A DNA stretch of 48,567 nucleotides, from the NCBI GenBank assembly GCA_947174995.1, contig CAMWLC010000019.1, forward strand, positions 1-48,567, read 5' to 3'. This document shows, one piece after another, positions 1-6,826 of the stretch. The DNA is from an uncultured Porphyromonadaceae bacterium. Lineage in GTDB: Bacteria > Bacteroidota > Bacteroidia > Bacteroidales > Muribaculaceae. Made by a program: the position numbers and the translations under genes. The notes under the pieces are model-generated. The model made no database searches and was not told the DNA's origin. It saw nothing but the letters and a program-made list of their open reading frames with translations. How positions within the stretch are numbered: position 1 is the first letter of the stretch; every line of letters begins with the position of its first letter.

Positions 1-232
1 AAGTCCTTCCGCGGCTGCCGGGCTCCACTTCGGCGTGTATGCTCTTGATAATGGGAGGAGCTGAGGGTTTGTCGCGAAGCCGTTCTGTTCAATTGCGAAG
101 CAATTGCTTTAGATAGTGATTCCGGCAATTGCTTTCAGACGGTCCTTCCGGCAATTGACTGTCGGCTGTGATGCCGGCAATTGCTTCTCCGGAAATATCG
201 GCAGATCCGGATTTGAAGGGAGCGCAAGCGCA
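1..232. other. Non-coding left edge with short direct repeats
   Basis: I see no convincing gene in this stretch. Short open frames on both strands are low in complexity and have no recognisable start or family. It does hold spaced copies of CCGGCAATTG, listed separately. A gene lying beyond the left edge of the window cannot be excluded. Confidence 0.5.
122..183. repeat. Three CCGGCAATTG direct repeats, 26-bp period
   Basis: CCGGCAATTG occurs at 122-131, 148-157 and 174-183, so the copies are exactly 26 bp apart. The bases between them differ. A related palindrome, GCAATTGC, sits at 100-107. The regular spacing is seen directly. Whether this is a REP-like intergenic repeat or a protein-binding array is unknown. 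Confidence 0.6.
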
Positions 233-265
233 AGAGGCGTGACGGTCTGACACCGTCACGCCTCT
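233..265 (-). terminator. Hairpin downstream of fba
   Basis: A perfect 14-bp inverted repeat (233-246 with 252-265) closes a 5-base loop, 53 bp past the fba stop. No T-tract follows on the minus strand. It is either a factor-independent terminator without a good tail or a 3'-stabilising, REP-like palindrome. Confidence 0.55.
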
Positions 266-318
266 CTAATGATTCTATATCACTCTGATGATATGATTCT
301 ATAATCTTGTGAAACTGA

Positions 319-1320
319 TCACTCGGCCTTTCCGTCGGAGCCAAGCACGTTGATGATTTTGTGCTTGTAGAGCTTCTCCATCTCGTCGCGGGCCGGACCG
401 AGGTATTTGCGGGGGTCGAATTCGCCCGGCTTGTCGTGGAAGACCTTGCGCACGGCTGCGGTCATGGCCAGACGGGAGTCGGAGTCGATGTTGATCTTGC
501 AGACGTCCATCTTGGCAGCCTTGCGGAGCTCCTCCTCGGGGATACCGATGGCGTCAGGCAGCTTGCCGCCGTATTCGTCGATGATCTTCACATACTCCTG
601 GGGAACGGAAGAGGAGCCGTGGAGCACGATGGGGAAGTCGGGGAGTTTCTTCTCCACCTCCTCAAGCACGTCGAATGCCAGGGGGGGCGGCACGAGAAGT
701 CCGGTCTTCGGGTCGCGGGTGCACTGCTCGGGAGTGAATTTGTAGGCGCCGTGGGATGTGCCGATGGAGATAGCAAGGCTGTCGACGGCTGTACGGGCTA
801 CGAACTCGAGCACCTCGTTGGGGTCGGTGTAGGTGTGGTGGTCGGATGAAACCTCGTCCTCCACTCCGGCAAGCACGCCGAGCTCACCCTCGACGGTAAC
901 ATTGAACTGGTGGGCGTAGTCGGCCACTTTCTTGGTGAGGGCCACGTTCTCCTCGAAGGGGAGGTGGCTACCGTCGATCATCACGGAGGAGAAGCCGTTG
1001 TCAATGCAGTCCTTGCAGGTCTCGAAAGTGTCGCCGTGGTCAAGGTGAAGCACGATCTGGGGGTGTTCCCAGCCGAGAGACTTGGCATACTCTACGGCAC
1101 CCTGGGCCATGTAGCGGAGCAGGATGGGGTTGGCGTATGCACGCGCGCCCTTCGACACCTGGAGGATCACAGGGGATTTGGTGTCGGCAGCGGCCTTGAT
1201 GATGGCTTGGAGCTGCTCCATGTTGTTGAAGTTGAACGCGGGAATGGCATAACCGCCATGAACGGCCTTGGCAAACATCTCTTTGGTGTTGACCAGACCA
1301 AGGGATTTATAATCTACCAT
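319..1320 (-). CDS. fba: Class II fructose-bisphosphate aldolase
   Basis: This enzyme cleaves fructose-1,6-bisphosphate to dihydroxyacetone phosphate and glyceraldehyde-3-phosphate in cytosolic glycolysis, and runs in reverse in gluconeogenesis. The 333-residue product has the zinc-dependent class II signatures: LDHGDT with Asp94 and His95, a Glu-rich EGELG loop at 144-148, TSHGAYK with His190, and LHGSS with His234. Together these give the catalytic Asp and the zinc-binding His/Glu set. The frame stays open upstream, but the start at MVDYKSLG is chosen because it gives the normal family N-terminus; the extra 45 upstream codons look like 5' leader. It is a single-gene unit, divergent from the DUF3467 gene and followed by a hairpin. 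Function is assigned from family knowledge with high certainty. Confidence 0.96.
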   Translation of the reverse strand: MVDYKSLGLVNTKEMFAKAVHGGYAIPAFNFNNMEQLQAIIKAAADTKSPVILQVSKGARAYANPILLRYMAQGAVEYAKSLGWEHPQIVLHLDHGDTFETCKDCIDNGFSSVMIDGSHLPFEENVALTKKVADYAHQFNVTVEGELGVLAGVEDEVSSDHHTYTDPNEVLEFVARTAVDSLAISIGTSHGAYKFTPEQCTRDPKTGLLVPPPLAFDVLEEVEKKLPDFPIVLHGSSSVPQEYVKIIDEYGGKLPDAIGIPEEELRKAAKMDVCKINIDSDSRLAMTAAVRKVFHDKPGEFDPRKYLGPARDEMEKLYKHKIINVLGSDGKAE

Positions 1321-1397
1321 GATAACTGTTGTGTACGTGATTAAATCTGTACTTGTCTTTAGAAATAACGCGGGGCGGGGAGGAAAGTTGCAAATAT

Positions 1398-1429
1398 TTT
1401 GGCAAATTGAAAAAAAATCGCTATCTTCG
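1398..1429 (+). promoter_or_regulatory. Bacteroidota-type promoter for DUF3467 gene
   Basis: TTTG at 1398-1401, a 20-base spacer, then TATCTTCG at 1422-1429, one base off the TAnnTTTG consensus. It lies about 100 bp before the start of the DUF3467 gene, so a leader of roughly 90 bases is implied. Confidence 0.65.
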
Positions 1430-1527
1430 CATCTGTTTTCCGCTTTCCCGTACAAAGGTCAGAAACTATGGCCCGGGATTTGCAGAAACTCCGACAGACC
1501 ATTAACAATAAAACCCATAAAAGAACA

Positions 1528-1824
1528 ATGGCACAGCAGAACGACAACAAGAATCAGAACCAGCTTCAGATTCAGCTCCGTCCCGAAATCGCCGACGGCA
1601 AGTACAGCAACCTCGCAATGATCGGCCACGGCCCGACGGAGTTCCTCATCGACTTCATCTTCCACGCTCCCGGCATGCCCCAGGCACCCGTGGTAAGCCG
1701 CATCGTGATGAGCCCTGAGAACGCCAAGCAGCTCATGTTTGCCCTCACCGACAATGTGAAGAAGTTCGAGGCCCAGTTCGGCGAAATCCAGCCGCGCACT
1801 CCCCGTAACGTAAGCAACAACTAA
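1528..1824 (+). CDS. DUF3467 family protein
   Basis: This small 98-residue protein of unknown function matches the DUF3467 family common in Bacteroidota. It has a polar Asn/Gln-rich N-terminus (about residues 1-15). A compact alpha/beta body follows, with the family features LRPEIADGKYSNLAMI, GPTEFLIDF and SRIVMSPENAKQL. The start at 1528 is preferred over an in-frame upstream Met because it gives the usual family length. It has no signal peptide or membrane segment, so it is probably cytosolic. It has its own promoter and is followed at once by a strong hairpin, so it looks monocistronic, which fits a highly expressed small protein. No biochemical role can be stated. Confidence 0.88.
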   Translation: MAQQNDNKNQNQLQIQLRPEIADGKYSNLAMIGHGPTEFLIDFIFHAPGMPQAPVVSRIVMSPENAKQLMFALTDNVKKFEAQFGEIQPRTPRNVSNN

Positions 1825-1833
1825 ACCCCACTT

Positions 1834-1871
1834 AAGCAAGTGCACGGCCTCCGCGACCGTGCACTTGCTTT
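1834..1871 (+). terminator. Terminator between DUF3467 gene and cysS
   Basis: A perfect 14-bp stem (1834-1847 with 1857-1870) closes a 9-base loop and ends in a short T-run, 9 bp after the DUF3467 stop. It lies just before the cysS start, so cysS may depend partly on read-through or on a promoter I cannot identify. Confidence 0.7.
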
Positions 1872-1887
1872 ATCCATATCAGCGTCA

Positions 1888-3357
1888 ATGGCACTTACAC
1901 TCTACAATTCTCTCACGCGCCGTAAGGAACCCTTCAAACCCCTGCATGAAGGATATGCGGGGATGTATGTGTGTGGTCCCACCGTATACGGCGACGCGCA
2001 TCTGGGACATGCCCGTCCCGCCATCACATTCGACACTCTTTTCCGCTATCTTCGCCACAAGGGACTCAAGGTGAGATATGTGCGTAACATCACCGATGTG
2101 GGTCATCTCGAGCACGACGCCGATTCCGGCGAGGACAAGGTAGCCAAGAAGGCACGGCTCGAACAGCTGGAACCTATGGAGGTGGTGCAGCACTATCTCA
2201 ACCGCTATCACCGCGACATGGAGGCCTTGAATGTGCTCTCGCCCAGCATCGAGCCCCACGCATCGGGCCACATCATAGAGCAGATCGAATACATAAAGCA
2301 GATACTCGAGGCCGGATATGCCTACGAGAGTGAAGGCTCGGTGTATTTCGATGTGGAAAAATACAACCGTGACCACCACTATGGCGTGCTCTCCGGGCGC
2401 AATATCGAAGACCTTCTTTCCACTACTCGCGAATTAGATGGACAGCAAGAGAAGCGTAATCCCCTGGATTTCGCTCTCTGGAAGAAGGCGTCGCCCGAGC
2501 ATATCATGCACTGGCCCTCTCCGTGGAGCGAGGGTTTTCCGGGATGGCATCTCGAGTGTTCGGCTATGGGGCGCAAGTATCTCGGCGAGGAATTCGACAT
2601 CCACGGCGGAGGAATGGACCTCCTTTTCCCTCATCACGAATGTGAGATAGCCCAGAGTGTGGCCGCGCAGGGACATCCGGCCGTAAAGACGTGGATGCAC
2701 AACAACATGATTACCATCAACGGCAAAAAGATGGGCAAGTCATACAACAATTTCATCACCCTTGAGCAGTTTTATGACGGCTCGCATCCTCTGCTGACGC
2801 AGCCCTATTCACCGATGGTGATAAGATTCTTCATACTCCAGGCGCAATACCGCTCCACCGTGGATTTCTCCAACGAGGCCCTGCAGGCCGCTGAGAAGGC
2901 GCTCAACAAGATGCTTGAAGGGTATGCCCGTCTGCAGAAGCTCTCTGCATCGGAGAAGTCTGACGTGACGCTTCCGGATTTCGCCACGCAATGTTACGAG
3001 GCGATGGACGACGATCTCAACACCCCGATGGTCATAGCCACGCTTTTCGATGCCTGCCGCTACATCAACCAGGCCTCGGACGGACTTATCCATCTTTCGG
3101 CGCAGCAGATCGGTTCGCTCAAATCGCTCTTCGATACCTTCCTGGTAGAATTACTCGGCATCCGGGCCGGAGAGGGGGCCGACAGTTCTTCCGCCGATAC
3201 CAAGGCCTACGCCGGTGCTGTGGATCTTCTCATGGAGGTCAGGGCCGAGGCCAAGGGGCGCAAGGACTGGGCCACGTCGGATCTGATTCGCGATCGTCTG
3301 GCCGCCCTGGGATTCAATGTCAAGGATACCAAAAACGGTGTGGAGTGGTCGTTGTGA
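1888..3357 (+). CDS. cysS: Cysteinyl-tRNA synthetase
   Basis: Charges tRNA-Cys with cysteine in the cytosol. The 489-residue class I synthetase carries the zinc-ligand Cys in CGPTVYG near the N-terminus, the HIGH-type motif HLGHAR, the second zinc/active-site cluster HHECEIAQS, and the KMSKS-type loop KKMGKS. A C-terminal helical DALR/tRNA-binding region ends in [11 protein letters not shown], normal for the family. The start MALTLYNSL at 1888 is chosen over an open upstream extension that overlaps the terminator hairpin. A glycosyltransferase gene begins 27 bp downstream on the same strand; the pairing looks positional rather than functional. Confidence 0.97.
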   Translation: MALTLYNSLTRRKEPFKPLHEGYAGMYVCGPTVYGDAHLGHARPAITFDTLFRYLRHKGLKVRYVRNITDVGHLEHDADSGEDKVAKKARLEQLEPMEVVQHYLNRYHRDMEALNVLSPSIEPHASGHIIEQIEYIKQILEAGYAYESEGSVYFDVEKYNRDHHYGVLSGRNIEDLLSTTRELDGQQEKRNPLDFALWKKASPEHIMHWPSPWSEGFPGWHLECSAMGRKYLGEEFDIHGGGMDLLFPHHECEIAQSVAAQGHPAVKTWMHNNMITINGKKMGKSYNNFITLEQFYDGSHPLLTQPYSPMVIRFFILQAQYRSTVDFSNEALQAAEKALNKMLEGYARLQKLSASEKSDVTLPDFATQCYEAMDDDLNTPMVIATLFDACRYINQASDGLIHLSAQQIGSLKSLFDTFLVELLGIRAGEGADSSSADTKAYAGAVDLLMEVRAEAKGRKDWATSDLIRDRLAALGFNVKDTKNGVEWSL

Positions 3358-3384
3358 CCGCTCCCGCGATTCATCGCTGTCAGG

Positions 3385-4461
3385 ATGAAGGTGCTCCATG
3401 TAATACCGTCCATGCATATCGGCGGACCGCAGATGATACTCTCGGACCTCCTTCCGGCGCTCAAGGAGCGCGGGGCGGATGTCAGGCTCCTGGTGTATGA
3501 CGAGACACGCTCACGCTACGAGGGAAATCTCATGCAGCAGCAAATACCGCTGCTGAGCATGGGATGCCGCAACAAATATTCTCCGGGTATCATTTCCGGC
3601 TTGCATCAGGAGATAGCCCGGGCGGATATTGCGCATATCCATCTTTCCCCCGCCTTGTATCAGGCTCCCGTGGCCTCATACGATTTGCGTACCCCCCTGG
3701 TGTATACGGTCCATGCGCGTAATTCCGACAGTATGCTCCACAGGCTCATGGGCAAGTGGGCGCTCAGCAAGTATGCCGCCATCACCGTGCCCGGGGAAGC
3801 GATAGGGCGACAGCTGGAGAACTGGCTTGGAGATGACAGGGGTACACGCAGGAAGCTGCGCGTCATACGCGACGGCATAAATCTCGACAGACTTGCCAAT
3901 GTGCGCCGGGCTCCCGGTTTCGGCACCGAGCACCGTGTCATAACGATGGTGTCCGGATTTGACAAGACCAAAGACCAGATGACTCTGCTCCGTGCTCTTC
4001 CGCTGGTAACGGATCCTAAGGTATTTGTCGCTTTTATAGGCGAGGGTCCGGAACTTGACGCTCACCGTGCATATGCCCGAAGTCTGGGTGTGGCCGACCG
4101 TGTGAGGTTTCTCGGCATGCGGGACGATGTGCCCTCTCTCATAGCCGGCTCGACCATAGGCGTGCAATCATCCCACAGCGAGGTGTTCGCCCTCGCGGCA
4201 TTGCAGTTCATGGGACAGGGAAAGCCTGTCGTGGGTTCGGATATACCCGGTGTGGCGGAAATTATCGGAGATCCGCAGCTTCTTTACACACCCCATGACG
4301 AGACGCGCCTGGCAGCTCTCATCAATCACCTCCTTAACGACTCTTCGTTCTACCGTGAGAAGTCGGAATCATGCCTGGCAAGGTCACTGGAATTCTCCGT
4401 GGATGAGATGGCCGATCAGTGTATGGCCCTATATGAGGAATTGATACGTAGCGCAAGATGA
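3385..4461 (+). CDS. GT4-type glycosyltransferase
   Basis: A 358-residue GT-B fold glycosyltransferase that probably adds a sugar to a lipid-linked or surface glycan at the cytosolic face of the membrane. The N-terminus MKVLHVIPSMHIGGPQM is the usual Rossmann start with a Gly-rich loop. The C-terminal half has VIRDGIN, FIGEGPE, RVRFLGMRDDVP and GKPVVGSDIPGVAEII, which are family 4 hallmarks. The nucleotide-sugar E-x7-E motif is altered: Glu266 is present but the second position is Gln274. Donor and acceptor cannot be read from the sequence. It follows cysS by 27 bp. Its 3' end overlaps by 46 bp the end of the convergent acyltransferase gene of the polysaccharide operon, which suggests but does not prove a role in the same glycan pathway. 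Confidence 0.85.
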   Translation: MKVLHVIPSMHIGGPQMILSDLLPALKERGADVRLLVYDETRSRYEGNLMQQQIPLLSMGCRNKYSPGIISGLHQEIARADIAHIHLSPALYQAPVASYDLRTPLVYTVHARNSDSMLHRLMGKWALSKYAAITVPGEAIGRQLENWLGDDRGTRRKLRVIRDGINLDRLANVRRAPGFGTEHRVITMVSGFDKTKDQMTLLRALPLVTDPKVFVAFIGEGPELDAHRAYARSLGVADRVRFLGMRDDVPSLIAGSTIGVQSSHSEVFALAALQFMGQGKPVVGSDIPGVAEIIGDPQLLYTPHDETRLAALINHLLNDSSFYREKSESCLARSLEFSVDEMADQCMALYEELIRSAR

Positions 4462-5486
4462 TGAATGAGCCATGCGACCGTGACTGTCGCGGTCAGCACA
4501 ACGGCCCCTGCTACCCAGGGGCCGTTGCTGCATACGCCCGTATACACGCACAGCTGTATGACCGGAAAGTGTGACAGATACATCTCGTATGCGATGTTGT
4601 TGCGGTGGTGCAGCCAGGAAACTGTGGGTTTCATGAGGGACAGAGAGAGCAGTATCATCGTCATTCCGGCAGGATTGAACAGCATATACAGCGCAGGACC
4701 GAAAGCTCCCGACACAAGATATATCGATATTCCCGTCACGAGCATCTCCGGAGTGTGGCGTGTGAAGAAATCCCGCATGAAATACACCAACATTCCAAAG
4801 AAGAAAAAGTATGCCTGTCCGAAGACCTGGCGCTCAAGCATGGCGTATAACCCATTCCCCCCTGATATCCTCACCAGATAGCTCATGGCGAATGAATAGG
4901 CAATAGAGAATAATATGAAAAGCACGGCTCCCTGCTGCGGCGTACACCATTTGCGTGTGACCGTTATCCAGATGAATACCGGCATGAAGAAACACAGCAG
5001 CCAGTCCACCTTCATGGTCCAAAGAGCGCCGTTCACAGTGTCCGTGACGAATTGGGGAGTGTCGAAGACTCCCGGCAACACGGGGTGGAGCCAGTTGAGA
5101 AAAGTAAGATTGGCACACAGATATTTCCAAAATCCCGACGACAGGAAATATTCACCGGCCCCCAGCGAGGATATGCAAGCGAATCCTATGGCGCAAAACA
5201 GCACCACCGCAAAGTAGGAGGGGAGAATCCTGCGGGCACGGTGGGCTATATATTTCATGAAGCTCCCTTTCTTTATATAGTTGGGATATATCAGATACCC
5301 CGCTATGGCGAAGAATCCCCCCACGGCATGATGCCCCAGGATATATGGCAGGTCATATCCCGTGAGATAGTTGAAATGCACTGTTATCACGGCAATGGTC
5401 ATCACGTATCTCATGATGTCCATGTTGGGATAATAGCGCCTCTCTTTTCCGGGAGTGTTATTTTTTCCGCAAGGGGCCGTTTCCAT
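4416..5486 (-). CDS. Acyltransferase 3 family membrane protein
   Basis: An integral membrane O-acyltransferase, typically adding acetyl or similar groups to polysaccharide or lipid sugars. The 356-residue product has about ten hydrophobic segments. Near the N-terminus is the family pattern RYYPNMDIMRYVMTIAVITV followed by His37, the conserved catalytic His region. A conserved ARRILPSYF segment follows at the loop after the second membrane helix. The start is uncertain. Position 5486 overlaps the end of the upstream gene by 29 bp but keeps the conserved RYYPNMD lead-in, whereas 5423 would remove it. It is the last gene of the polysaccharide operon, so decoration of that polymer is the likely job. 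Confidence 0.85.
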   Translation of the reverse strand: METAPCGKNNTPGKERRYYPNMDIMRYVMTIAVITVHFNYLTGYDLPYILGHHAVGGFFAIAGYLIYPNYIKKGSFMKYIAHRARRILPSYFAVVLFCAIGFACISSLGAGEYFLSSGFWKYLCANLTFLNWLHPVLPGVFDTPQFVTDTVNGALWTMKVDWLLCFFMPVFIWITVTRKWCTPQQGAVLFILFSIAYSFAMSYLVRISGGNGLYAMLERQVFGQAYFFFFGMLVYFMRDFFTRHTPEMLVTGISIYLVSGAFGPALYMLFNPAGMTMILLSLSLMKPTVSWLHHRNNIAYEMYLSHFPVIQLCVYTGVCSNGPWVAGAVVLTATVTVAWLIHHLALRINSSYRAIH

Positions 5487-6786
5487 CGCTGTCGGGTACA
5501 AGATCATAGTATCTTTTGAGGAAGGCCCAGTTTAGACACATCATCATGAGCAGGGGCAACTGACCCTCCACCACCGGCTCCACGGCCATCTGGAGCCATA
5601 ACGTCACCATCACGGCCAGTATGTATCCTGAGGCAAACGTGGGTATACCGGGACGCTTGAGAAAGCGTATGAATGACTGGAACCACCATATCGTCATCAG
5701 GAACATCGTAGCCATAGGCAACCATCCGCCGCGCAATCCTATGTCAAGCCACAGATTGTGCGCGAAAGTCTTCATGAATCCCACCTTGATTCCTTCGGAA
5801 CCGAACGGATGGGTGATTACCTCCTGGATGCCGCGCATCCATCTTACGGTGCGTCCGCCGGCTGAGTTTGCCGTGTATCCGGACAATTGCTCACGTGAAT
5901 TAAATCCCTCGATGAGGTCGCCGAATTCCGTCTGCATTATGGCCAAGTAAAAAATAGCGCCCACGGCCGCTACGATGAGGGTGAGATATATCATGCGTTT
6001 GATTCCGCCTCCCCCATGCACTATGCCGCAGAGACATGACACGGCTGCCAGTACGATTGCCGTGCGGTTGAGGATATGCAGGGCGGAGAAGAGCGCCAGC
6101 ACCGACACTGTCACCGCAATCCATTTGAAGCGGCTTTCCATGCGTGTCCGCGTCTTCAGGAATACCGCTCCCATGCCTCCTATCGCCATGGACATCATCA
6201 TGTTCTGGTGAGTGGCGAGCACATTCTTCTTGTCGAGGTCGAAACCTCGCGCGAGATTCACTATCTCTCCCGTCTCGATGAAGTCAGCGATGTTGGTGAC
6301 CACAGGCCACGCGGCGTAACAGATGATGCACGTCAGGAGAATCCACATCACCGAGCTGCGGTCCTTGCATCGGTCGCATATATATAGTCCGGAGTAGTAT
6401 ATGATCAGGGGACACATTACGAGCACCAGTCCGTTGCCGAATGTCATCGGAAGGTACTTGAACCATTGTGTGGTCAGCATGTATGAGATGCTGAACACGA
6501 GCATGGCAAGTGAAATCTTTGAAATCCGGAACATTCCCGCGAAGAGCAGGAAGGGGAGCAGCAGAAGCCAAATATACATCGTGTAGCTTCCGGCGATGTC
6601 ATAGATGAATCCGGCGAAAAGAATGAGCAGAAACAGCCAGTTTCGTCTGAAGTCCTTGCGGATTCCTTTCCACGAGGTTTGCGGCACATCGCGGCCTTTC
6701 AGGCGTCCGGGGACGGATGCAGCATCGGCCGGAAGGTTGTCACCCTCCGGCCGACGTGATTTGTCGAATGTGGCGTTTTCACTCAT
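5458..6786 (-). CDS. O-antigen ligase/polymerase (Wzy/WaaL-like)
   Basis: A 442-residue polytopic inner-membrane protein with a soluble N-terminal tail of about 50 polar residues and then roughly ten to twelve hydrophobic helices. A large periplasmic loop holds AGGRTVRWMRGIQEV, and the motif HNLWLDIGLRGGW is characteristic of the Wzy_C/O-antigen ligase superfamily. In a cluster with Wza- and Wzc-like proteins the natural role is polymerising repeat units of an exopolysaccharide in the periplasm. A ligase role cannot be excluded from sequence. The second of two start Mets (6786) is taken. It starts 40 bp after the propeller gene stop and its end overlaps the acyltransferase start, consistent with one transcript. 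Confidence 0.85.
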   Translation of the reverse strand: MSENATFDKSRRPEGDNLPADAASVPGRLKGRDVPQTSWKGIRKDFRRNWLFLLILFAGFIYDIAGSYTMYIWLLLLPFLLFAGMFRISKISLAMLVFSISYMLTTQWFKYLPMTFGNGLVLVMCPLIIYYSGLYICDRCKDRSSVMWILLTCIICYAAWPVVTNIADFIETGEIVNLARGFDLDKKNVLATHQNMMMSMAIGGMGAVFLKTRTRMESRFKWIAVTVSVLALFSALHILNRTAIVLAAVSCLCGIVHGGGGIKRMIYLTLIVAAVGAIFYLAIMQTEFGDLIEGFNSREQLSGYTANSAGGRTVRWMRGIQEVITHPFGSEGIKVGFMKTFAHNLWLDIGLRGGWLPMATMFLMTIWWFQSFIRFLKRPGIPTFASGYILAVMVTLWLQMAVEPVVEGQLPLLMMMCLNWAFLKRYYDLVPDSDGNGPLRKK

Positions 6787-6826
6787 CAAGCGATTCTATT
6801 GCAGAAGGTCATTCCCAAATTGAATG

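Noticed and set aside
122-183. CRISPR-like array near the left end
   Set aside because: The repeat is only 10 bp, there are three copies and no cas genes. It does not fit any CRISPR type.
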